Source: Candidatus Falkowbacteria bacterium CG10_big_fil_rev_8_21_14_0_10_44_15 (GTDB lineage: Bacteria > Patescibacteriota > Patescibacteriia > Patescibacteriales > XYC2-FULL-47-12). Taken from it: a DNA stretch of 28,009 nt. Under the pieces are notes generated by a model, which saw nothing but the letters and a program-made list of their open reading frames with translations, was not told the DNA's origin and searched no databases. This document shows, one piece after another, positions 22,242 through 28,009 of the stretch. Within the stretch, counting starts at the first letter, position 1. The number at the start of each line of letters is the position of its first letter. The stretch covers positions 1-28,009 of the forward strand of contig PFAT01000037.1 in assembly GCA_002773575.1 (NCBI GenBank), given 5' to 3'. Position numbers and translations under genes: made by a program.

Positions 22242-23099
22242 GCGCAATTTTTTATAGAGTCTGGAAAAATATAAAGCATAGCCGTACGCGAGCACGATTA
22301 GTAACATTAGGGACATGTATAAAATCATCATTTGCGCTGCCCCAAACAGATAGCTGATTAAGGCAGTTTTATTTTTTATCAACGCTTCCGGCAGTTCAAT
22401 TTGTTTGCCTAAAGATGCCGGCCGGTAATCGGCGTCCGGCGCGATGTTGTTTAAATATTGTTCCGCTAAGTTAGAAGTAATAAGTTGGGCGGGGTTAAGG
22501 ATGGCGGGGGCGCTGCTTTGTTTTTCTAAAGTGTCGGGAACTAACTGTTCCGCCAAAACCGGCGGGGCGCCAAATAATTCAACTACCAAAGTTTCCTCTT
22601 CTCCCTGCCAATCAGCGGTCTGCACGGCGACGCCGATTTCCCGATAGTCTTGATGCAGAATGTTTTTTTTGTGAGTAGGCGAGGCGAGCCAGGCGTTAAG
22701 CAGCGGCTCGCTCGCGGTAAAATTAATGGCTAAATTTTCGCCCACGATCGCGTATTGATATCCTTGCTCTTTTATCCATTGAGAAAATTTTTTATCGCCG
22801 AAATTATGGGAAAATTTTTGCGCGGCAAAGATGGCTTGCGCTTTTTGTTCCGCCGCCTTGGCTAAGGCGGGGTTCGGCGTTAATTCCGGCAGATTGTATT
22901 TTGCCCTGGCTTGATTAGTTAAGGCGATTATTTTATCCGCGGTAATGGAGGAAGCATAGGCGACATTCACCCTTCCTAAAGCAGCTATCGGGGACTTTGG
23001 CGGGGAAGGCAATAAAAAAATCCCTATTATCAATAAGACGAGTAGAGATTTGCCAATATAATAAAAAATGGATTGTTTGCCTCCTTTGGTATTACGCAT
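22221..23099 (-). CDS. CAP/SCP-domain secreted or membrane-anchored protein
   Basis: 292 aa: a signal anchor (about residues 12-30), a CAP domain (about 55-175) and a C-terminal TM helix (about 255-280). CAP motifs are LTNQARAKYNLPEL, HNFGD, YQYAIVGENLAINF, LNAWLASPTHKKNIL and YREIGVAV. The His, Glu and His of the CAP cavity are present. Between the CAP domain and the TM helix lies a linker rich in Ala, Pro and Leu. CAP proteins are extracytoplasmic and their function in bacteria is mostly unknown. It has its own consensus-like promoter and overlaps the convergent uppP by 21 nt. AAAGGAGG occurs within codons 5-7 of the gene and is not its RBS. Confidence 0.88.
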   Translation of the reverse strand: MRNTKGGKQSIFYYIGKSLLVLLIIGIFLLPSPPKSPIAALGRVNVAYASSITADKIIALTNQARAKYNLPELTPNPALAKAAEQKAQAIFAAQKFSHNFGDKKFSQWIKEQGYQYAIVGENLAINFTASEPLLNAWLASPTHKKNILHQDYREIGVAVQTADWQGEEETLVVELFGAPPVLAEQLVPDTLEKQSSAPAILNPAQLITSNLAEQYLNNIAPDADYRPASLGKQIELPEALIKNKTALISYLFGAAQMMILYMSLMLLIVLAYGYALYFSRLYKKLRLLAKPQ

Positions 23100-23180
23100 T
23101 TTGTTTTGGTTTTGCGCCCTTATTTTGAGAGCGTTTGATTTTTTTATGAATTTAACTGGCGGTTAAACTCATCTGATATA

Positions 23181-23209
23181 ATTATATCATAGAAATTAGC
23201 AGAAAGCAA
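23181..23209 (-). promoter_or_regulatory. Promoter for the CAP-domain gene
   Basis: On the minus strand TTGCTT (plus-strand 23204-23209) and a perfect TATAAT (plus-strand 23181-23186) are 17 nt apart. The -10 lies within the palindrome GATATAATTATATC. The predicted leader is about 75 nt. Confidence 0.82.
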
Positions 23210-23234
23210 GGGGAAAAGTTAATTATTTATTTTA

Positions 23235-23263
23235 TTGACAAGAATTATCCGCCAGCTTACTAT
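23235..23263 (+). promoter_or_regulatory. Promoter for the 83-residue unknown gene
   Basis: TTGACA (23235-23240) and TACTAT (23258-23263) with a 17-nt spacer. It is divergent to the CAP-gene promoter, with the two -35 elements 25 nt apart. The predicted leader is about 50 nt. Confidence 0.82.
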
Positions 23264-23306
23264 AGCAGCACACGGCGTTCTTTAGAAATATCTTAAAACA
23301 ATAAAC

Positions 23307-23312
23307 AGGAGG
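23307..23312 (+). promoter_or_regulatory. Strong Shine-Dalgarno sequence of the 83-residue gene
   Basis: AGGAGG, 8 nt before the ATG. It is noted because most genes of this window have no such site. Confidence 0.9.
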
Positions 23313-23320
23313 AGCCGAAC

Positions 23321-23572
23321 ATGACAAAACCATGGTGGGAAGTTAAAGGGCATGATAATTTATCGGACGAAGAGTGTCATCTATTTTGGTGCTCAAGGAA
23401 AGAAGAAGCTTTCCGAATGGGCCGTCAGAAATTCAAGGAGATAAAAGCAACCCAGCCGGGTAGAGATACTGGCGGTCCAGCCGATCAGCACAGCATCCAA
23501 GATACTGTCTTTGTTATTTCTCCTGACGGGGAAAAGTTCCCAGTGCTCATTGAAGAATCTCATTTTAACTGA
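23321..23572 (+). CDS. Hypothetical protein, 83 aa
   Basis: Not recognised. Small soluble protein rich in charged and aromatic residues. It opens MTKPWWEVKGHDNLSDEECH and continues LFWCSRKEEAFRMGRQKFKE, a probable helix, then a Gly/Pro-rich loop (about 47-56) and a strand-like end QDTVFVISPDGEKFPVLIEE. Two Cys and two His are present but not in a clear metal motif. There is no TM segment. It is a complete monocistronic unit with promoter, strong RBS and terminator, like the cysteine-rich gene. Both look like independently expressed accessory genes. Base composition is more balanced than its neighbours. A 17-bp tandem duplication overlaps its stop codon. Confidence 0.8.
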   Translation: MTKPWWEVKGHDNLSDEECHLFWCSRKEEAFRMGRQKFKEIKATQPGRDTGGPADQHSIQDTVFVISPDGEKFPVLIEESHFN

Positions 23573-23599
23573 TCGTTCAAATTAACTGATCACTCAAAT
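23566..23599 (+). repeat. 17-bp tandem duplication at the stop codon of the 83-residue gene
   Basis: TAACTGATCGTTCAAAT (23566-23582) is followed by TAACTGATCACTCAAAT (23583-23599). The first copy contains the TGA stop codon; two bases differ. Confidence 0.85.
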
Positions 23600-23617
23600 T
23601 CAAAGCATCTTATTTAT

Positions 23618-23648
23618 TGGCTAACTATTATGGGTTAGCTATTTTTTT
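23618..23648 (+). terminator. Intrinsic terminator of the 83-residue gene
   Basis: TGGCTAAC (23618-23625) pairs with GTTAGCTA (23634-23641), with one G-T pair, around an 8-nt loop, and TTTTTTTAT follows. A clear rho-independent terminator. Confidence 0.88.
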
Positions 23649-23735
23649 ATAGCAGCGGGAACGAATGTGCCCGCCCTCAAGATAAATAAAAAATAAAATT
23701 ATTTTTTGTTCGGCACCAGCAGTGCCAAGAGGTTC

Positions 23736-23764
23736 TTGCCATAATTATTGAGTAGTGATAAACT
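23736..23764 (+). promoter_or_regulatory. Promoter for the guanylyltransferase gene
   Basis: TTGCCA (23736-23741) and TG-A-TAAACT (-10 hexamer 23759-23764) with a 17-nt spacer. The TG gives an extended -10. The transcript start, at about 23771, falls at the left edge of the AT-rich fold-back that precedes the gene. Confidence 0.72.
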
Positions 23765-23771
23765 AACGAGA

Positions 23772-23843
23772 CGTTAAAACATAAAAACACCAGAACATAA
23801 AAACAACAAAAAATAAAGTTTTGTTTTAATGTTTTTATTGATT
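23772..23843 (+). repeat. AT-rich fold-back repeat before the guanylyltransferase gene
   Basis: The left part repeats ACATAAAAAC (23780 and 23795 areas). The right part, GTTTTGTTTTAATGTTTTTA, is complementary to it with small gaps around AAAATAAAG. It runs almost to the ATG. Weaker than the pilT or ftsX hairpins but of the same layout, and with a promoter directly in front of it. Confidence 0.55.
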
Positions 23844-24917
23844 ATGAAATTAGTAATTTTAGCGGGCGGCTCGGGCACGCGCTTGTGGCCGCTGTCGCGC
23901 CACCGCCATCCCAAACAGATCCACCCCATCATCGGCGACCAAACCTTGCTGCAAAAAACTTACCAGCGTTTACGCCAAGGCTTTGCCGCGCAAGATATTT
24001 ATGTGGTGACGGGAAAAGATTATTTGGAAACCGTTTCTCAACAATTGCCCGAATTGCCGGCGAGCCAGATTATTAGCGAACCCTGCAAACGCGACACCGC
24101 CGCGGCGATTGGATTAGCGGCGACTTGGTTTTATTTCCGTAACCCGCAGGAAATTATCGCGACCGTGCATGCCGATCATTTCATTGACAGAGAAGACGAG
24201 TATTTGCGCCTGTTGCGCTTAGCCGAGTCAGTCGTTAAACAGCGTCCGGACAAAGGAGTGTTAATAGGCGTTAAGCCGACTTATCCGGAAACCGGCTACG
24301 GTTATATTAAAATGAACAGCCAATTTTTTTCTTTAGGCGAACAAAAAGTTTTTTTGGTGGAAAGTTTCGTGGAAAAGCCCGATTTAACAACGGCGCGGCA
24401 ATATGTAAGCCAGTGGCAATATCTTTGGAACCCCGGTTATTTTATTTGGCGAGTGGATACTTTACTCCGGCAATACCGGCGGTGGCTGCCGGAGCAATAT
24501 CAGACGTTCGTTAAAATTAATCGCGCTTTGGGCACCGCCCAAGAGTCAAAGGTAATCGCGCGCGAATTCGCCGGCATTAAGCCAGTCGCCTTTGACTATG
24601 GCATTTTAGAATCAGCGCAAAATTTGGTAGTTTTGCCGGCCGATTTTGTTTTTGTTGATATCGGCAATTGGCGCACGGTTAAAGACGTTTTAACCAGCAC
24701 CGGCGCGGCCACTAATAAAGGGGAGGTCATTTTATTAGACAGCGCCAATAATTTAATTTATAATTTTAGCAAGCGGCCGGTAGCCTGCGTCGGCCTGCGC
24801 GACATGATAGTAGTCGCTACTGACGATGTTACCCTCATCTGCCACCAAGAGAGCGCGCAAGAGGTTAAAACCATAGTGCAGAAATTAAAAGAAACGGGGA
24901 AGGAAGAATACCTGTAA
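23844..24917 (+). CDS. manC: Mannose-1-phosphate guanylyltransferase
   Basis: Makes GDP-mannose from mannose 1-phosphate and GTP, a donor for surface-glycan synthesis. The start is the ATG giving MKLVILAGGSGTRLWPLSR; a Met five codons upstream lies in the leader repeat. Motifs are GGSGTRLWPLSRHRHPKQ (about residues 8-25), IATVHADHFID, ETGYGYIKM, FVEKPD, WNPGYFIWRVDTLL (about 193-206) and FDYGILE, with DIGNW near the end of the nucleotidyltransferase domain. The length of 357 aa covers the transferase plus a short beta-helix part, without a fused isomerase domain. It may supply the glycosyltransferases of 3.5-5.7 kb (inference). Confidence 0.93.
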   Translation: MKLVILAGGSGTRLWPLSRHRHPKQIHPIIGDQTLLQKTYQRLRQGFAAQDIYVVTGKDYLETVSQQLPELPASQIISEPCKRDTAAAIGLAATWFYFRNPQEIIATVHADHFIDREDEYLRLLRLAESVVKQRPDKGVLIGVKPTYPETGYGYIKMNSQFFSLGEQKVFLVESFVEKPDLTTARQYVSQWQYLWNPGYFIWRVDTLLRQYRRWLPEQYQTFVKINRALGTAQESKVIAREFAGIKPVAFDYGILESAQNLVVLPADFVFVDIGNWRTVKDVLTSTGAATNKGEVILLDSANNLIYNFSKRPVACVGLRDMIVVATDDVTLICHQESAQEVKTIVQKLKETGKEEYL

Positions 24918-24950
24918 AATTTTCAATTTCTAATTTTCAATTTTCAAAGT

Positions 24951-25997
24951 ATGCAAAAAAATTTAACAATAAAAGCCGGCATAACTTTTTCTCTTATAAT
25001 ATTGGCGCTCGCTACTCTCTATCTTACCATTTGGCGGGGGATTAATGAGCCGATGCAGGCGGCGAGCGCCGAAGTTAATTTTCTCATTGAACCAGGGGAG
25101 GGAGTTAGAACTATCGGCGCTAAGCTAGCGGCCGCCGGGCTTATCCGCCGGCCGTTTCATTTTTATTGGTACGTGGCTTTTAAAAGAATTGATAAAAATC
25201 TGCAGGCGGGAGAATATTTGCTCAATAAAAATATGAGCGTCCGCGACCTGGCTAAAAAATTAGCCGGCGGAAACGTAGCCGAGAAAGAAAAAACCATTAC
25301 CATAATTGAAGGTTGGAATATTAATGAAATCGCCGATTATTTGGAGAAAAATAACGTCGTTAAAGCTAAAGATTTTATTGCTCTAACCACGCCCGCGCCC
25401 GGAACCTGCTTTGCCTTAGAATCTTGCCAAGTGTCTTTTTTGTCGGGAATTCCGGCGGGGGCGACGCTGGAAGGATATCTTTTTCCGGATACCTACCGCA
25501 TCTTTAAAAATTCATCCGCCGAAGACGTCATCGCTAAAATGCTGAAAAATTTTGACGGCAAAGTTACTGAAAAAATGCGCGCCGACGTTAAACGACAAGG
25601 CAGGAGTTTGCCCGATGTCATTACGATGGCTTCTTTGCTTGAAAAAGAAGCCCGCGCGCCGGCAGACATGAAAATCGTTTCGGACATATTTTGGAAGCGG
25701 ATAAATAGCGGCGTTGCGTTGCAGTCGGACGCTACTTTGAGTTATATTTTAAACGATAAGATAGCCGCTCATAGCGCCGAGGATTTAGCGGTTGATTCTC
25801 CTTATAACACTTATAAATATCGGGGGCTTCCTCCCGGACCGATTGACAACCCCGGTTTAAACGCTATCCAAGCCGCAATTTATCCCACCCCAACCGATTA
25901 TTTTTATTTTTTGCATAATTTAAAAACGGGTAAAATTTATTTCGCTAAAACCTTTGCCGAACATAAAAAAAATAAAGAGTTGTATTTAAATAATTAA
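24951..25997 (+). CDS. mltG: Endolytic murein transglycosylase MltG
   Basis: Membrane-anchored YceG-family enzyme that cleaves nascent glycan strands and so sets their length. An N-terminal TM segment (about 8-27) is followed by a LysM-like domain (NFLIEPGEGVRTIGAKL, then AGLIRRPFHFYWYV). Further on come EGWNINEIADYL, EGYLFPDTYRI, and the catalytic block MASLLEKEARAP (the EKE catalytic Glu at about residue 231 or 233). LQSDATLSY and YRGLPPGPIDNPGL are the family's last signatures. The length of 348 aa is normal. Preceded by a gap of AATTTTC words. The UMP kinase starts 3 nt after its stop, so the two are probably co-transcribed. Confidence 0.95.
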   Translation: MQKNLTIKAGITFSLIILALATLYLTIWRGINEPMQAASAEVNFLIEPGEGVRTIGAKLAAAGLIRRPFHFYWYVAFKRIDKNLQAGEYLLNKNMSVRDLAKKLAGGNVAEKEKTITIIEGWNINEIADYLEKNNVVKAKDFIALTTPAPGTCFALESCQVSFLSGIPAGATLEGYLFPDTYRIFKNSSAEDVIAKMLKNFDGKVTEKMRADVKRQGRSLPDVITMASLLEKEARAPADMKIVSDIFWKRINSGVALQSDATLSYILNDKIAAHSAEDLAVDSPYNTYKYRGLPPGPIDNPGLNAIQAAIYPTPTDYFYFLHNLKTGKIYFAKTFAEHKKNKELYLNN

Positions 25998-26000
25998 TTT

Positions 26001-26678
26001 ATGCTCTACATAATTTCCGTTGGCGGGTCTTTAATAGTCCCTCAGACGGGCATTGATTGGCAATATTTAAAAAAATTAAGGCGCTTGATTTTAACTAAGG
26101 CGCGCGCCGGCCATAAATTTATTTTAGTTGCCGGCGGCGGCACTACCTGCCGGCATTATCAGCAGGCGGCGGCTAAAGTAGTAAAATTGCAGCCGGTAGA
26201 TATTGATTGGCTGGGAATTCACGCGAGCCGCTTGAACGCCCATTTATTGCGCGCGATATTTTTTGACGCCGCCTATCCGAGAGTTATCAAAGACCCGACT
26301 CGTCCAATTAAAACCGGAGCGAAAGTTATTATCGCCGGCGGCTGGAAACCGGGCTGGTCTACTGATTATGACGCCGTCATGCTCGCTAAAACTTACGGCG
26401 CCGCTACCGTCATCAATTTGTCTAACATTGATTGCGTTTACGACCAGGACCCTAAGATTTATAAAAAAGCGAAAAAGATTACCGCAATAAACTGGCTTAA
26501 TTTCCGAAAAATTGTCGGCAGTAAATGGACGCCCGGCTTAAGCAAGCCCTTTGATCCGATCGCTTCAAAACTCGCGGCCGAAGTCGGGCTAAAAGTAATT
26601 ATTATGAACGGGAAAAAGACTGATAATTTAGGCAAGTGTTTGGCGGGGAAGAAATTTAAGGGCACCGTGATAGAATGA
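26001..26678 (+). CDS. pyrH: Archaeal-type UMP kinase (amino acid kinase family)
   Basis: Phosphorylates UMP to UDP in pyrimidine nucleotide synthesis. The 225-aa protein has VGGSLIVP (N-terminal G-G-S), LVAGGGTTCRHYQ, DIDWLGIHASRLNAHLL (the archaeal-type D-x-x-G-I-x-x-x-R-L-N-A motif), VIIAGGWKPGWSTDYDAVML (the nucleotide site, in place of the usual PGHTTD), NLSNIDCVYDQDP and DPIASKLA. These resemble archaeal PyrH more than the standard bacterial enzyme, a situation reported for several Patescibacteria. Substitution by an aspartokinase or a related amino acid kinase is less likely. It is 3 nt downstream of mltG. Confidence 0.82.
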   Translation: MLYIISVGGSLIVPQTGIDWQYLKKLRRLILTKARAGHKFILVAGGGTTCRHYQQAAAKVVKLQPVDIDWLGIHASRLNAHLLRAIFFDAAYPRVIKDPTRPIKTGAKVIIAGGWKPGWSTDYDAVMLAKTYGAATVINLSNIDCVYDQDPKIYKKAKKITAINWLNFRKIVGSKWTPGLSKPFDPIASKLAAEVGLKVIIMNGKKTDNLGKCLAGKKFKGTVIE

Positions 26679-26701
26679 AAAGATACTTTCTGAGCGTTTT
26701 T

Positions 26702-26730
26702 TTGACATCATAAATTTATTGCTTTATACT
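26702..26730 (+). promoter_or_regulatory. Strong sigma-70-type promoter for the coiled-coil gene
   Basis: TTGACA (26702-26707) and TATACT (26725-26730) with a 17-nt spacer. One of the best matches in this window. The ATG at 26757 gives a leader of about 20 nt. Confidence 0.88.
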
Positions 26731-26756
26731 TAACAGTAGCAATAACATTTAACTTT

Positions 26757-27155
26757 ATGGATAACGAACCAATAACAAAAAAAGACTTGAAAGAAATTCT
26801 AGAAACGGAATTGCACGAAGTTTTAGAGGTCGTGAATCAAGGCTTTAATGAACAAACAAAAATGATAGCCAGCATTGATCAGAAGTTTGAAGGAAAGTTT
26901 GAAGACATAGAAGCAAGGTTTAAAGATATGGGAGAAGCAAACGAAAGAAATAAAAAAGAAATCTTAGCCAGTAACGACAAAATCGCTAACAGTAACGACA
27001 AAATCGCTAAAGAGATTAGTGATATGCGTCAGGAGCAAACGGCGCATCAAGGTAGCCACATCAGAGTGAATAATACTTTATTGGAGCATGGCGATACATT
27101 AAAAAATCACGAGAAACGGATCAGCAATTTAGGACCATCTTTAGCCAGGAGTTGA
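26757..27155 (+). CDS. Coiled-coil protein of unknown function, 132 aa
   Basis: Not assigned to a function. Highly charged and helical over nearly its whole length (about residues 5-125), without TM segment or signal peptide. Heptad-like spacing of Ile, Leu and Phe suggests a coiled coil, and the layout (MxxEPITKKDLKEIL... FEGKFEDIEARF) is like small phage-tail or DUF-type coiled-coil proteins. Two tandem copies of SNDKIAN/SNDKIAK (about 72-85) reflect a 21-bp DNA duplication. Its stop codon overlaps the -35 of the rplJ promoter. It has a promoter of its own. Confidence 0.75.
   Translation: MDNEPITKKDLKEILETELHEVLEVVNQGFNEQTKMIASIDQKFEGKFEDIEARFKDMGEANERNKKEILASNDKIANSNDKIAKEISDMRQEQTAHQGSHIRVNNTLLEHGDTLKNHEKRISNLGPSLARS
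26970..27011 (+). repeat. 21-bp tandem duplication inside the coiled-coil gene
   Basis: The 21-nt unit starting AGTAACGACAAAATCGCTAA occurs twice (26970-26990 and 26991-27011), in frame, adding seven residues. This keeps the heptad phase, since it adds one full heptad. Confidence 0.9.
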
Positions 27156-27179
27156 CACGTTTTTTTAATGTGTTAATAT
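27152..27179 (+). promoter_or_regulatory. Promoter for rplJ
   Basis: A perfect TTGACA (27152-27157) and TAATAT (27174-27179) with a 16-nt spacer. The -35 overlaps the TGA of the coiled-coil gene. The transcript would begin at about 27186, just ahead of the L10 leader structure. Confidence 0.85.
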
Positions 27180-27192
27180 ATAAATAAGTTTT

Positions 27193-27270
27193 CCATAGAC
27201 AGTGGGCATTTCGTTGAACGAATGTGAGTCCTGCCGAGGAATAGCTAAAGTTAGCGTATTTTGTCTGTGG
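27193..27270 (+). promoter_or_regulatory. Ribosomal protein L10 leader (autoregulatory RNA)
   Basis: Element in front of rplJ that in other bacteria binds the L10-L12 complex to control its own synthesis. The closing stem pairs CCATAGACA (27193-27201) with TGTCTGTGG (27262-27270), with one G-U pair. Between them lies the conserved CCTGCCGAGG block (about 27230-27239) of the L10-binding internal loop, with AGACAGTGGG on the 5' side. A CATTTCGTTGAACGAATG hairpin (27207-27224) is the variable arm. The element overlaps the attenuator hairpin described next. Confidence 0.88.
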
Positions 27271-27294
27271 AAAAGCCACAGCTTTATTTTTTTA
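27265..27294 (+). terminator. Attenuator terminator in the L10 leader
   Basis: CTGTGG (27265-27270) pairs with CCACAG (27276-27281), and CTTTATTTTTTTA follows. CTGTGG is shared with the closing stem of the L10 leader, so the two structures exclude each other. That fits attenuation: L10 binding or stem formation switches read-through into rplJ. Confidence 0.82.
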
Positions 27295-27368
27295 TGTCAT
27301 TCCCGCGGAAGCGGGAATCCCGAGTTCTGCGCGATATTCACGAGATTCCCGCCTATGCGGGAATGACA
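27295..27368 (+). repeat. Second dRS3-like nested inverted repeat, between attenuator and rplJ start
   Basis: Left arm 27295-27322 and right arm 27341-27368. Each contains ATTCCC-N8-GGGAAT (27299-27318 and 27345-27364). It is a diverged version of the repeat at 4184-4264. It ends 11 nt before the rplJ ATG. If transcribed, it would form a long GC-rich hairpin beside the start codon. Confidence 0.88.
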
Positions 27369-27379
27369 CATAATAATGT

Positions 27380-27901
27380 ATGGCGATTAATAAAGAAAAA
27401 AAACGGACCATAGTCAAAGAGTTAACCGATAAGTTCTCGCGGGCAAAGTCGGTTTTTTTCGCCAAATATTTTGGCGTTAAAGCCAACGACATTAATGATT
27501 TGCGCCGCCGCTTCAAACAGGCAGGCAGCGAGTACATTGTTGCTAAAAAAACATTATTGAGCCGGGCGCTAGCCGAGAGTAAAATTGAAGGAGTTAACAT
27601 CGGTCAGACGGAAGGAGAAGTGGCTACGATTTTCGGCTACGAAGACGAAGTGGCGCCGGCTAAAATTTTGGACGAATTCAGCAGAACGCATGAGAGCATG
27701 CAAATAATAGGCGGTATTTTAGCCGATAAATTTTTAAGCGAGTCAGAGGCGAAGGAACTTGCGAAATTGCCCTCCAAGATTGAATTATACGCGAAACTCG
27801 CTTATTCCCTGCAAGCGCCGATTTCCGGTTTCGTGAACGCACTCGCGGGAAATTTGCGCAATTTAATGTATGCGTTAAAAGCAATTGAAACTAAGAAATA
27901 A
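27380..27901 (+). CDS. rplJ: Ribosomal protein L10
   Basis: Base of the ribosomal stalk; it anchors L7/L12 dimers. The 173-aa protein has MAINKEKKRTIVKELTDKF, FFAKYFGVKANDINDLRRRF, YIVAKKTLLSRAL, the GEVATIFGYEDEVAPAKILDEF region and a C-terminal helix (SKIELYAKLAYSLQAPISGFVNAL) that binds L12. There is no Shine-Dalgarno sequence. It is preceded by the L10 leader and attenuator, so its synthesis is probably autoregulated. rplL usually follows, but no rplL start is visible in the last 108 nt. Confidence 0.95.
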   Translation: MAINKEKKRTIVKELTDKFSRAKSVFFAKYFGVKANDINDLRRRFKQAGSEYIVAKKTLLSRALAESKIEGVNIGQTEGEVATIFGYEDEVAPAKILDEFSRTHESMQIIGGILADKFLSESEAKELAKLPSKIELYAKLAYSLQAPISGFVNALAGNLRNLMYALKAIETKK

Positions 27902-28009
27902 TAATTTAATATTAACTTGGATTCTAACTTCTAACGCAACAGCGTTGGTTAATTAGTTGATTAAATACCTCATACGGTTTTCGGAAATTAAGAGCCTGTC
28001 GGGGGCGTC
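27902..28009 (+). other. Intergenic end of the window
   Basis: After rplJ there is AT-rich sequence with a small hairpin (AACGC-AACA-GCGTT, about 27932-27945) and imperfectly complementary flanks (TTCTAAC on the left, GTTGGTTAATTAG on the right), possibly another leader fold-back before the next gene. No gene start can be supported here. Confidence 0.4.

Noticed and set aside
23081..23089. AAAGGAGG on the minus strand just inside the CAP-domain gene
   Set aside because: No in-frame ATG, GTG or TTG follows at usable distance before the signal anchor, so the annotated ATG at 23099 is kept and the motif is probably coincidental (codons for Lys-Gly-Gly).
1..28009. tRNA or rRNA genes
   Set aside because: I saw no cloverleaf with a TTCGA/TTCAA loop and CCA-type acceptor and no rRNA-like stretch in the gaps; a tRNAscan-SE run would settle it.

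Overview
This 28 kb window looks like a chromosomal segment of a Candidate Phyla Radiation bacterium (Patescibacteria, most likely a Parcubacteria-type lineage). This is inferred from gene content and style, not from a marker tree. The genes are compact core genes of low to middle GC. Most start codons have no Shine-Dalgarno sequence. Many small proteins are of types common in these genomes (DUF2304, VanZ-like, SIMPL/DUF541, CAP-domain, archaeal-type UMP kinase). Intergenic gaps are packed with inverted repeats. UGA is used as a stop codon (for example at the end of enolase), which argues against the UGA=Gly lineages SR1 and Gracilibacteria.

Layout. 1-2.4 kb: end of a D-Ala-D-Ala carboxypeptidase, then ftsE-ftsX. 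2.4-6.2 kb: a PfkB sugar kinase, two family-2 glycosyltransferases around a DUF2304 membrane protein, and a VanZ-like protein. 6.3-7.3 kb: a minus-strand, cysteine-rich protein of unknown function with its own promoter, long leader and terminator. 7.6-10.7 kb: pilT, a GxxExxY protein in an inverted-repeat cassette, two unknown small proteins, a 27-codon remnant of dtd, and a DUF84 NTPase. 10.7-13.9 kb: an SPFH/stomatin protein, two unknown membrane proteins, and an HtrA-like PDZ protein whose catalytic triad appears lost. 13.9-14.1 kb: a remnant of a REP-associated tyrosine transposase with REP-like palindromes. 14.1-21 kb: lower glycolysis (pgk, eno and two tandem gpmI paralogues) with a SIMPL protein. 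21-23.1 kb: a divergent PAP2-like phosphatase, uppP and a CAP-domain protein. 23.2-23.6 kb: an 83-residue unknown protein. 23.8-26.7 kb: mannose-1-phosphate guanylyltransferase, mltG and a UMP kinase. 26.7-27.9 kb: a coiled-coil protein, then an L10 leader with attenuator and rplJ.

How the genes fit together. Many are cell-envelope functions: FtsEX, S11 carboxypeptidase and MltG act on peptidoglycan; UppP and perhaps the PAP2-like protein recycle lipid carriers; the glycosyltransferases and the guanylyltransferase make surface glycans. The glycolysis block is the main metabolic unit.

The most unusual feature is a recurring intergenic architecture. At eight or more loci the gap before a gene folds back on itself. 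The two arms are built from the same short words and are complementary, but the sequence differs at every locus, and the right arm ends within about 0-25 nt of the start codon. At pilT and manC a promoter places the transcription start close to the left arm, so the hairpin would make up most of the 5' UTR. Palindromic repeats have also entered reading frames in frame, most clearly in enolase, which carries two apparent inserts close to its active site. I had no search tools, so family names rest on motif recognition and novelty claims are unverified.
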